The notes under the pieces are model-generated. The model searched no databases and was not told the origin of the DNA. It worked only from the letters and a program-made list of their open reading frames with translations. This document shows, one piece after another, positions 26,418-32,670 of a DNA stretch of 64,000 nucleotides (its first letter is position 1; each line of letters begins with the position of its first letter). The stretch is from JABMMZ01 sp044368575 (lineage in GTDB: Bacteria; Bacteroidota; Bacteroidia; NS11-12g; UBA955). A program made the position numbers and the translations under genes. The DNA lies in the NCBI GenBank assembly GCA_044368575.1, contig JBIPPH010000002.1:40850-104849 (forward strand), given 5' to 3'.

Positions 26418-26491
26418 CTCCCCAACCTGGGCTCGAACCAGGGACCTAGTGATTAACAGTCACTCGCTCTAACCAGCTGAGCTATTGAGGA
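26418..26491 (-). tRNA. tRNA-Asn (GTT)
   Basis: 74 nt on the minus strand. Acceptor stem TCCTCAA pairs with TTGGGGA (one T-G pair), discriminator G, D-arm with AGCTCAGCTGGTTAGAGC, anticodon loop CTGTTAA with anticodon GTT, and T-loop TTCGAGC within CCTGG/CCAGG. CCA is not encoded. A terminator follows directly. A 16-nt copy of its 3' end lies at 26219 and weaker copies at 21231 and 22962. Confidence 0.96.
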
Positions 26492-26622
26492 ATGTCCTTT
26501 AAAAAAGGACTGCAAATATAACCTTAAAAATGTTTTTTGCAAATAATTTGCTAAAAAAGAGAAAAAACTGTGCTCTTAAGTTACTATTTATAAAATAAAA
26601 CCTAATTTAGTGGAAAAATAAT

Positions 26623-26895
26623 ATGCCACTAACAGATTCTCAAAAAAGCCAAATCGAGTCGAAGAAAAGTCAGATTGAATCAAAGAAAAAAATGATTGAA
26701 TCATACAAGGATGAGATAAAAAGGAACAAAGAACATCTTAAAGGTTTAATAAAATCCTCTACTACAAAAGAAAACAAGGAAATGTATCGAAGAAAACTTG
26801 CTGATTCTGGAGAGTATACCAAGAAACAGATTGAGCAACAAAAAGGCTACATTCAAGATTTGAAAGAGGATATTGCTAGAATAAAACAAGGATAG
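26623..26895 (+). CDS. Small coiled-coil protein
   Basis: A 90-residue, highly charged protein predicted to be one long coiled coil. It opens with a short duplication (KSQIESKK twice) and is rich in Lys, Glu and Gln throughout (KMIESYKDEIKRNKEHLKGL, EQQKGYIQDLKEDI). No cysteine, signal peptide or membrane segment. The function is unknown. It lies just beyond tRNA-Asn in the accessory region and is convergent with the PspC-domain gene 10 nt away. Confidence 0.6.
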   Translation: MPLTDSQKSQIESKKSQIESKKKMIESYKDEIKRNKEHLKGLIKSSTTKENKEMYRRKLADSGEYTKKQIEQQKGYIQDLKEDIARIKQG

Positions 26896-26905
26896 ATAAA
26901 GCAAT

Positions 26906-27103
26906 TTATCTTCCCGGTGTAAACATCCAAAACAGAATGTAAATAAGGGTCATTGCGCCTGATGAAATGCCAAAGGTTATGCCACCTATGGCAAAGAAAC
27001 CAATCAAAAATAAAACCCTTAACAAAGGCAGAGATAAGCCTGTTGAATTGGCTATACCTGAAAGCACTCCGCCTAACATTTTTCTATTTAAATCTCTATT
27101 CAT
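26906..27103 (-). CDS. PspC-domain membrane protein
   Basis: A 65-residue protein made of a single PspC domain: a short basic lead (NRDLNRKMLGGVLSGIA), the conserved GGVLSGIAN..G turn, and two hydrophobic stretches (LLRVLFLIGFFAIGGI and GAMTLIYILFWMFTP). PspC proteins activate or sense the phage-shock membrane-stress response, but stand-alone copies of this size in Bacteroidota are of unknown role. No other psp gene is nearby. Confidence 0.88.
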   Translation of the reverse strand: MNRDLNRKMLGGVLSGIANSTGLSLPLLRVLFLIGFFAIGGITFGISSGAMTLIYILFWMFTPGR

Positions 27104-27173
27104 GGTGTCTAAATTGTTATTTGTATAAAAACTAATATAAAAATGTCTACAGATTGTTGTTTTAAAAGTAATA

Positions 27174-27713
27174 TTAGTTTATTCTGTAAGCATCAAAACT
27201 TCCTGAAATAGTCTCAGCGGAACCATTTAGATTGTATATTGTACCTGAAAAACTGCCTTTTACGTGACCTCCTCTACCTTGTTGAAATTCAGTAATACTA
27301 ATATTTACCTTACTACTACCCAAGCCAGATGAATAGGTATCACTGCTTGGATTAGGTATACCTAATGTAACACCACAAACTGTTGGGTTAGGATTTTGAG
27401 GCGTTATCTTGGCTGAAGTCGGATTAACTTCAAATTGACCAATCCCAGTATTTGGTATAGAAAAAGACATAATTGGGTAATAATTTGAACCGGTTGGAAT
27501 ATCCCTATTTAAAACTATTTTCAAATCAGTAGAAATTGTTGCATATGCCCCAATATTACTTGAAACAGGCATAGCTCCTGACCAAGAGTATTTTTGACCC
27601 TTAAATGTATATTCAAAACTATACGTCCCACTATTATTGGTTGCTGGTGTTGTTTTATCTTTATTGCAGCTTGTTAGAACAGCTAAAGAAAATAAAAATA
27701 ATAAAGTTCTCAT
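27174..27713 (-). CDS. Lipoprotein of unknown function
   Basis: A 179-residue lipoprotein with lipobox LTSC (Cys16) and a short Thr/Asn-rich linker. The body is a beta-rich domain: YSFEYTFKGQKYSWSG, then ISTDLKIVLNRD, YPIMSFSIPNTGIGQF and a closing GSFSGTIYNLNGSAETISGSFDAYRI. The last segment resembles the repeating ISGSF strand pattern of Bacteroidota DUF6252-like lipoproteins, but the family is uncertain. It stands alone. Confidence 0.65.
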   Translation of the reverse strand: MRTLLFLFSLAVLTSCNKDKTTPATNNSGTYSFEYTFKGQKYSWSGAMPVSSNIGAYATISTDLKIVLNRDIPTGSNYYPIMSFSIPNTGIGQFEVNPTSAKITPQNPNPTVCGVTLGIPNPSSDTYSSGLGSSKVNISITEFQQGRGGHVKGSFSGTIYNLNGSAETISGSFDAYRIN

Positions 27714-27838
27714 TGTAATATACTAATTATAAAAGTTAAGCGAATATATAAATTTATTTTAAATCCTTTCTTTAAAAGTAATTACCAGAAAATCAAAATC
27801 AATACATAGAGACTGCATCTTTATTCCCCATTTCTAAA

Positions 27839-27846
27839 TACATTTG
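27839..27846 (+). promoter_or_regulatory. -7 promoter box abutting the DUF3291-like gene
   Basis: TACATTTG, a perfect TAnnTTTG, ends 3 nt before ATG 27850. The TTG within the box is in frame and could be mistaken for the start. Confidence 0.5.
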
Positions 27847-27849
27847 TGC

Positions 27850-28179
27850 ATGCATATTTCAATTACTGGGCTGAGGCCTAAAGGCATAATTGCTTGGTTT
27901 AGATTTTGGCGGTATGCAATACCCTCCTTTTCAAAGGCCAGTCAATCAGATGGCATTCTGTTCTGTGAGGTTAAAAGAATTAAAGGTTTTCATTGCACAT
28001 TAACGGCATGGGAAAGCATAGATCATATGCGGGCATTTATGCTTGTTGAGGTTCATCTAAAAGCCATGAAAAACTTCCATTCAATAGCCACTGGTAAAAC
28101 CTATGGCTACAGCTCAGAAACCATTCCCACTTGGGCAGAAGCCTTTGATATTTTACAAAGCAAAGGCAAATCGTATTGA
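27850..28179 (+). CDS. DUF3291-like (monooxygenase-fold) protein
   Basis: A 109-residue protein with the look of the dimeric alpha-beta barrel group: GILFCEVKRIKGFHCTLTAWESIDHMRAF matches, in pieces, the family pattern of a strand, GxHxTLTxWE and an MRAF helix, followed by VEVHLKAMKNF. DUF3291/spheroidene-monooxygenase-like proteins bind haem in some cases, but nothing here fixes the role. ATG 27850 is chosen; the TTG at 27844 belongs to the -7 promoter box. A perfect 20-bp palindrome begins 9 nt after the stop. Confidence 0.66.
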   Translation: MHISITGLRPKGIIAWFRFWRYAIPSFSKASQSDGILFCEVKRIKGFHCTLTAWESIDHMRAFMLVEVHLKAMKNFHSIATGKTYGYSSETIPTWAEAFDILQSKGKSY

Positions 28180-28187
28180 AGGGTGAT

Positions 28188-28207
28188 GACATAAACATGT
28201 TTATGTC
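28188..28207. repeat. Perfect 20-bp palindrome
   Basis: GACATAAACA followed directly by its complement TGTTTATGTC, with no loop. It could be a dimer-binding operator or the foot of a cruciform. No second copy was noticed. Confidence 0.6.
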
Positions 28208-28216
28208 TGAAGCAAT

Positions 28217-28245
28217 GATTGGTTGGCGGGGACGCCGAACCAATC
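28217..28245. repeat. Hairpin repeat, GGTTGGCG type, copy 2
   Basis: Arms GATTGGTTGGCG and CGCCGAACCAATC with one bulge and a 4-nt loop. Same design as 21088-21114; the loop differs (GGGA against GG) while the arms are kept. Confidence 0.55.
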
Positions 28246-28299
28246 GTTCTTCGAATAACAATTCGTAATTTAAATCACAACTACCCCCTTAACCCTTTA

Positions 28300-28408
28300 C
28301 TAGTGTGAGAGCAAGAGTGATTGTGAAAGCGAAGACTAATACCAACGCACCCGCTCTCACTCCCACACTCAGTGTCTCCTCCGAATTTGTGTATACAAAG
28401 AAGGAGGA
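28300..28408. repeat. higBA-flanking repeat, upstream copy with hairpin
   Basis: 28300-28360 is nearly identical to 29262-29321 (one mismatch over about 60 nt) and to 29447-29507, and is edged by GTGAGAGC and GCTCTCAC. 28377-28408 is a hairpin: outer arms TCCTCC/GGAGGA, symmetric GAA/GAA internal loop, inner arms TTTGT/ACAAA, loop GTAT. Confidence 0.75.
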
Positions 28409-28526
28409 CTATCCCCAATCCCCTAGACCCTAGCCCCTGTAACCTAAAATCAGCCATTATTATATTACACTTAAGTCATTTTTAGCTTATTTATCAATTT
28501 TATTTGGTTTTCTAATAGAAAACTTT

Positions 28527-28534
28527 TAAGTTTG
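28527..28534 (+). promoter_or_regulatory. higB promoter: -7 box abutting the GTG start
   Basis: TAAGTTTG ends 4 nt before GTG 28539, and TTTG at 28503-28506 stands 20 nt upstream of the box, so both Bacteroidota promoter elements are present at consensus spacing. The mRNA should be leaderless or nearly so. Confidence 0.65.
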
Positions 28535-28538
28535 AATA

Positions 28539-28847
28539 GTGTTTAACATTATTACGAGAAAAGCCCTTTTGCAATATGCTAACCAATATCCAGATGCAGC
28601 TAATTCTTTGTTTGAATGGTATCACGACTTATTGGTATTAGAAATATCCAATTTTAATGAACTTAAAAAAGAATTTCCAAGCGCAAGTATTATTGGCGAT
28701 AACAGAGTAGTATTCAATATTAAAGGGAACCATTACAGGTTAATTGTCAGGCTACTATTTGAATACAAGGCCATACAAATTAAGTGGTTTGGGCCACACA
28801 AAGACTATGATAAAATAAACGCTAAAACCATATCATTTAAAAACTAA
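28539..28847 (+). CDS. higB: Type II toxin, HigB family (mRNA interferase)
   Basis: A 102-residue toxin of the HigB_toxin group, related to RelE-like ribosome-dependent mRNA interferases. Recognisable segments are FEWYHDLLVLEISNFNELKKEFPSA in part, DNRVVFNIKGNHYRLIVRL (the core strand pair with the basic residue) and IKWFGPHKDYDKI, which is typical of the family's C-terminus with its His-Tyr. GTG 28539 is the start; the preceding frame has no ATG. The antitoxin follows 4 nt after the stop. Order toxin-antitoxin is usual for hig loci. Confidence 0.9.
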   Translation: MFNIITRKALLQYANQYPDAANSLFEWYHDLLVLEISNFNELKKEFPSASIIGDNRVVFNIKGNHYRLIVRLLFEYKAIQIKWFGPHKDYDKINAKTISFKN

Positions 28848-28851
28848 TCTC

Positions 28852-29208
28852 ATGCAATTAAAAGTCATAAAAACAGAGAAACAATACCAGGCCACACTTA
28901 GTTGGGTGAATGCGCAATTTGACAAAGGTGTAAAACCAAATTCAAAGATTGGAAACACTGTTGAGATGGCACTCATTTTAATTAAAGCCTACGAAGACCA
29001 ATATTATCCTATTCCCTATCCTGATGCCATTGAAGCCATTAAATTAAAAATGGAAGAACAGCATTTAAAAAATAAAGATCTAGTAGGCATAATAGGCAGC
29101 AAAGGGTATGTATCTTCGATATTAAACAAACGCAAACCGCTCACACTTGAGTTAGCCAAACAATTTCATAAGTTACTTAAAATCCCTGCAGAAATACTAT
29201 TGCAGTAA
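28852..29208 (+). CDS. higA: HigA antitoxin with C-terminal HTH
   Basis: A 118-residue antitoxin. The N-terminal part should wrap the toxin. The C-terminal half (about 60-118) is an XRE-type HTH: IKLKMEEQHLKNKDLVGIIGSKGYVSSILNKRKPLTLELAKQFHKLLKIPAEILL, seen here as successive helices with GSKGYVSSILNKRKPL as recognition region. It lies 4 nt after higB on the same transcript and presumably represses the shared promoter. The operon is bracketed by near-identical repeats at 28300 and 29262. Confidence 0.9.
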   Translation: MQLKVIKTEKQYQATLSWVNAQFDKGVKPNSKIGNTVEMALILIKAYEDQYYPIPYPDAIEAIKLKMEEQHLKNKDLVGIIGSKGYVSSILNKRKPLTLELAKQFHKLLKIPAEILLQ

Positions 29209-29261
29209 GTGCAGATTAATAATTCTTTCACTCTATGGTGAAGAACACCCTCGAGATAATA

Positions 29262-29358
29262 CTAGTGTGAGAGCAAGAGTGAATGTGAAAGCGAAGACTA
29301 ATACCAACGCACCCGCTCTCAATGTTTTCTCCGAATCTGTGATAACAGAGAAGGAGAA
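29262..29358. repeat. higBA-flanking repeat, downstream copy with covarying hairpin
   Basis: Same unit as 28300-28408. The hairpin at 29327-29358 has outer arms TTCTCC/GGAGAA, GAA/GAA internal loop, inner arms TCTGT/ACAGA and loop GATA. Relative to the upstream copy one C-G pair is replaced by T-A in the outer stem and one T-A by C-G in the inner stem, both on both sides. Confidence 0.75.
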
Positions 29359-29415
29359 CTCCAACACTTCCTATCCCCAATCCCCTAGACCCTATCCCCT
29401 TCTTTCACAATTCTA

Positions 29416-29440
29416 CTCGAGGGTGAAGAACACCCTCGAG
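29416..29440. repeat. CTCGAG hairpin, copy 1
   Basis: Perfect 10-bp arms CTCGAGGGTG and CACCCTCGAG around loop AAGAA. A decayed copy is at 29231-29255 and a perfect copy in opposite orientation at 49882-49906. Confidence 0.75.
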
Positions 29441-29446
29441 ACAAAT

Positions 29447-29507
29447 CTAGTGTGAGAGCAAGAGTGAATGTGAAAGCGAAGACTAATACCAACGCACCCA
29501 CTCTCAC
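29447..29507. repeat. GTGAGAGC repeat, third copy
   Basis: Near-identical to 29262-29321; ends CACTCTCAC instead of CGCTCTCA. The 32-nt hairpin of the other two copies is missing here. Confidence 0.7.
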
Positions 29508-29577
29508 TTCCTCTCTCCCAATCCACTATCCCCTTCACAATGTAACATTAATCTCCAAATGTCTAAATTTGCTAGAC

Positions 29578-29585
29578 TAATTTTG
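29578..29585 (+). promoter_or_regulatory. -7 promoter box abutting the methyltransferase start
   Basis: TAATTTTG ends 4 nt before ATG 29590; a second match, TAAATTTG, lies 7 nt further upstream at 29564-29571. Confidence 0.5.
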
Positions 29586-29589
29586 TACA

Positions 29590-30204
29590 ATGTCTTTTGA
29601 TTCAAAACAACATTGGGAAACCATTTATCAAACCAAATCGGCTAATGAAGTTAGTTGGACTCAAGCTGTGCCTGAACTGTCTTTAGACTTAATCAAAGCA
29701 TTGGACCTTCAGAAAGATGCTGCTATAATTGATATTGGCGGTGGAGACTCTAACTTAGTAGACCACCTCTTAAAGCAGGGTTATACCAATCTTACCGTGT
29801 TAGACATCAGTCCAAGTGCTATTGAAAAGGCTAAAAGCAGATTGGGAAACAAAGCCCATTTAGTCCAATGGATAGTATCCGATATTTTAGATTTTGAACC
29901 TGAAACCACTTATCAGGTATGGCACGATCGAGCAGCCTTTCATTTTCAAACTGAAAGCGACGCCATCAAACAATACTTAACAAAAGTTCAAAACGCCAAT
30001 GCTGAACACCTCATTATAGGCACCTTTTCAGTTGATGGGCCCATCAAATGCAGTGGCATTAACATTCACCAATACGACGAAAACAGCCTCCCAAAAACCT
30101 TCTCAGCAATCGGGTATACCAATGCTGGCTGTTCAAGGCATCAGCATAAAACCCCTTTTGGCACCATTCAAGATTTTATCTTCTGCCACTTCAAAAAAGC
30201 TTAA
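29590..30204 (+). CDS. Class I SAM-dependent methyltransferase
   Basis: A 204-residue methyltransferase resembling the small trans-aconitate/thiopurine-like group in Bacteroidota. It opens with the characteristic HWETIYQTKSANEVSWTQ, has the SAM-binding glycine motif IIDIGGGDSNLVDHLL (about 46-61), LTVLDISPSAIEKAK as the acidic motif II, and VWHDRAAFHFQ in place of the usual DRG/A post-motif. The substrate is unknown. The start is fixed by a perfect promoter box 4 nt upstream. It converges with katG, with a shared terminator hairpin between them. Confidence 0.85.
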   Translation: MSFDSKQHWETIYQTKSANEVSWTQAVPELSLDLIKALDLQKDAAIIDIGGGDSNLVDHLLKQGYTNLTVLDISPSAIEKAKSRLGNKAHLVQWIVSDILDFEPETTYQVWHDRAAFHFQTESDAIKQYLTKVQNANAEHLIIGTFSVDGPIKCSGINIHQYDENSLPKTFSAIGYTNAGCSRHQHKTPFGTIQDFIFCHFKKA

Positions 30205-30215
30205 GGCAAAAAAAA

Positions 30216-30233
30216 AGCCCGATTGCTCGGGCT
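30216..30233 (-). terminator. katG terminator
   Basis: AGCCCGA and TCGGGCT pair around TTGC; on the minus strand nine T residues follow, so it serves katG best. It may also stop transcripts from the convergent methyltransferase gene. Confidence 0.8.
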
Positions 30234-30252
30234 CCTTTAAATCAAATAAAAA

Positions 30253-32541
30253 TTACTTCAGATCGAATCTATCTGCATTCATAATTTTAGTCCAAACTTT
30301 TACAAACTCTTGGACAAATTTTTCATTCGCATCTGCACTCGCATACACTTCAGCAAGCGCTCTCAATTCTGAATTAGAACCAAACACCAAATCAACTCTC
30401 GAAGCAGTCCATTTAACCGCATTGGTTTTACGGTCTCTACCCTCAAACAAATCGGTTTGTCCGGCAGCGGCAGTCCATTCGGTATTCATGTCTAATAAGT
30501 TCACAAAAAACGCATTGTTCAATTTGCCGGGTTGCTCCGTTAAAACCCCCACCTTAGAATGGTTATAGTTCAAATCCAATGCCCTCATTCCACCCACTAA
30601 AACTGTCATTTCAGGGGCAGTTAATTTCAACAATTGGGCTTTATCTACTAATAAAACCTCAGCCGGCATGCTGTAATTCGTTTTCGTATAATTTCTAAAA
30701 CCATCTGCTACAGGCTCTAAAACAGCCATAGATTTAACATCAGTTTGTGTTTGAGTCGCATCCATTCTACCTGGTGTAAAAGGCACTTTAATGGTATACC
30801 CAGCAGCTTTAGCAGACTGTTCAAGTGCTACACAACCACCCAATACAATTATATCTGCCATAGATACCTTCTTAGTCGTCTGCTTGGCATTAAATTGTTT
30901 TTGAATAACACCCAAGGTTTTGAGCACCTGATCTAATTGAGCAGGCTGGTTAATCTCCCACTGCTTTTGAGGCAGCAATTGAATGCGGGCACCATTGGCA
31001 CCACCGCGCTTATCAGAACCTCTAAAAGTAGACGCTGAAGACCACGCAGTATATAATAAATCTCTTGTGCTAATGCCTGAATTCAAAATTTGAGTAGACA
31101 AATCTGCAATGTCTTTGCTGTCAATCAAATCATGGTTTAGAGCAGGAATAGGATCTTGCCAAATCAAATCCTCTTTGGGCGCTTCTGGGCCCATGTATAA
31201 AGTTTTAGGACCCATATCTCTGTGGGTTAACTTAAACCAAGCTCTAGCAAAAGCATCATCAAACGCCTTAGGATCATCTTTAAAACGCTTTGAAATCTTG
31301 CCGTACTCAGGATCAAATCTCAAAGACAAATCTGTAGTCAACATGGTAGGCAAATGGCGTTTAGTCGGATCAAATGCATCAGGAATAATCGAATCTCCCT
31401 GCTTAGCCACCCACTGTTGAGCACCTGCAGGACTCTTTACCAAAACCCATTCGTTATCGTATAACAACTTAAAAAAGGCATGACTCCACATTGTAGGAGT
31501 AGGCGTCCAAGTCACTTCCAATCCAGATGTAATAGCATCTTTGCCTTTACCTGATTTGTAATCACTCTTCCAACCAAAACCCTGTTGTTCAATACCTGCA
31601 GTTTCAGGCTCAGGACCAACATGTTTTGCAGGGCCAGCACCATGGGTTTTACCCAAGGTATGACCACCAGCAATCAAAGCCACTGTTTCTTCATCATTCA
31701 TACCCATTCTGCCAAATGTTTCGCGAATATCTTTAGCCGCCAAAACAGGATCAGGGTTGCCATTAGGGCCCTCAGGATTAACATAAATCAAACCCATTTG
31801 AACAGCAGCCAAAGGATTTTCAAGTTGTCTGCCCTCTTTGTAACGCTGGTCATCTAACCACTTCTTTTCAGCTCCCCAATACACATGGTTTTCTGGTTCC
31901 CAAACATCCACTCTACCAGCAGAAAAACCAAAGGTTTTAAAACCCATAGATTCCAAAGCCACATTGCCAGCTAAAACCATTAAATCTGCCCATGAAATTT
32001 TGCTGCCGTATTTTTGTTTGATCGGCCATAACAATCTGCGGGCTTTATCTAAGTTGGCGTTATCTGGCCAGCTGTTTAAAGGTGCAAATCTTTGTTGACC
32101 AGCACAAGAACCACCTCTACCATCGCCTGTTCTGTATGTACCGGCACTGTGCCAAGCCATACGAATAAACAAAGGACCATAGTTGCCAAAATCTGCAGGC
32201 CACCAATCTTGTGATTGGGTCAAAACCATTTGGATATCTGATTTCAGTGCTTGATAATCCAGACTACTAAAGGCCTTTGCATAATCAAAACCAGCTCCCA
32301 TAGGATTAGACAATTCTGATTGTTGTCTTAACACAGATAAGTCTAATTGATTTGGCCACCAATCTTCATTTTTATTTGGTGTTTTCGAAGCAGAACTTTG
32401 AATTGCATCATGAGACGCTTCAAGGCTAGCTGCAGCAGCCTGATGGAAAGGACATTTGCTAATGTCTCCATGTGAGTCTTGTGCCATAGCTTGGGTCATT
32501 ACCACCAAGCATGTGCTTAATAAGAATTGTTTCATAGGCAT
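30253..32541 (-). CDS. katG: Exported catalase-peroxidase KatG
   Basis: A 762-residue haem enzyme that removes hydrogen peroxide and oxidises small donors. Unlike most KatG proteins it begins with a signal peptide (KQFLLSTCLVVMTQAMAQ), so it should act in the periplasm, as plasmid-coded KatP of E. coli O157 does. Distal residues Arg127, Trp130 and His131 (RMAWHSAGTYR), the proximal His294 (GGHTLGKTHGAG), and the Trp130-Tyr253-Met279 crosslink residues (GLIYVNPEGP, GRMGMN) are all present. The C-terminal duplicated domain is complete. A TAATTTTG box (complement of 32564-32571) lies 22 nt upstream. Confidence 0.95.
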   Translation of the reverse strand: MPMKQFLLSTCLVVMTQAMAQDSHGDISKCPFHQAAAASLEASHDAIQSSASKTPNKNEDWWPNQLDLSVLRQQSELSNPMGAGFDYAKAFSSLDYQALKSDIQMVLTQSQDWWPADFGNYGPLFIRMAWHSAGTYRTGDGRGGSCAGQQRFAPLNSWPDNANLDKARRLLWPIKQKYGSKISWADLMVLAGNVALESMGFKTFGFSAGRVDVWEPENHVYWGAEKKWLDDQRYKEGRQLENPLAAVQMGLIYVNPEGPNGNPDPVLAAKDIRETFGRMGMNDEETVALIAGGHTLGKTHGAGPAKHVGPEPETAGIEQQGFGWKSDYKSGKGKDAITSGLEVTWTPTPTMWSHAFFKLLYDNEWVLVKSPAGAQQWVAKQGDSIIPDAFDPTKRHLPTMLTTDLSLRFDPEYGKISKRFKDDPKAFDDAFARAWFKLTHRDMGPKTLYMGPEAPKEDLIWQDPIPALNHDLIDSKDIADLSTQILNSGISTRDLLYTAWSSASTFRGSDKRGGANGARIQLLPQKQWEINQPAQLDQVLKTLGVIQKQFNAKQTTKKVSMADIIVLGGCVALEQSAKAAGYTIKVPFTPGRMDATQTQTDVKSMAVLEPVADGFRNYTKTNYSMPAEVLLVDKAQLLKLTAPEMTVLVGGMRALDLNYNHSKVGVLTEQPGKLNNAFFVNLLDMNTEWTAAAGQTDLFEGRDRKTNAVKWTASRVDLVFGSNSELRALAEVYASADANEKFVQEFVKVWTKIMNADRFDLK

Positions 32542-32563
32542 TGTTGTTTATTGTTTAAAGTTG

Positions 32564-32571
32564 CAAAATTA
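32564..32571 (-). promoter_or_regulatory. -7 promoter box of katG
   Basis: Minus-strand TAATTTTG 22 nt before the ATG, giving an ordinary short leader. No OxyR or Fur site was identified by eye. Confidence 0.5.
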
Positions 32572-32670
32572 TTGCGTTTGGGATATAAGTATTTTTAATA
32601 TTATCAATAACTATATTGTTTTTGACAATATTTAACTCAAACAGGAAAAGAAACCGATTTACACTAAGAA

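Larger units (their letters stand above)
28180..28538. other. 359-nt repeat-rich spacer upstream of higB
   Basis: No gene is evident. It contains a perfect 20-bp palindrome (28188-28207), a GGTTGGCG hairpin (28217-28245), one copy of the higBA-flanking repeat (28300-28408), a CCCCAATCCCCTAGACCC tract, and the higB promoter at its end. Confidence 0.55.
29209..29589. other. 381-nt spacer with two tandem repeat units
   Basis: No gene is supported; an open frame at 29267-29455 merely reads through repeats. Unit A (29231-29400) has a decayed CTCGAG hairpin, the CTAGTGTGAGAGC segment, the covarying hairpin and a CCCCAATCCCCTAGACCC tract. Unit B (29416-29535) has the perfect CTCGAG hairpin, the CTAGTGTGAGAGC segment and a degenerate tail. 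Confidence 0.6.

Noticed and set aside
29267..29455. Open frame of 62 codons on the plus strand
   Set aside because: It merely reads through the higBA-flanking repeats and the CTCGAG hairpin; composition is that of the repeats, with no homologue-like features.
19797..29589. Integron cassette array
   Set aside because: Spacer repeats and a TA pair look suggestive, but no tyrosine recombinase gene is present and the repeats lack the inverted core-site pattern RYYYAAC...GTTRRRY.
30032..30568. 178-codon plus-strand frame across the methyltransferase end and katG
   Set aside because: It crosses the katG terminator and runs antisense to a conserved enzyme; no family resemblance.
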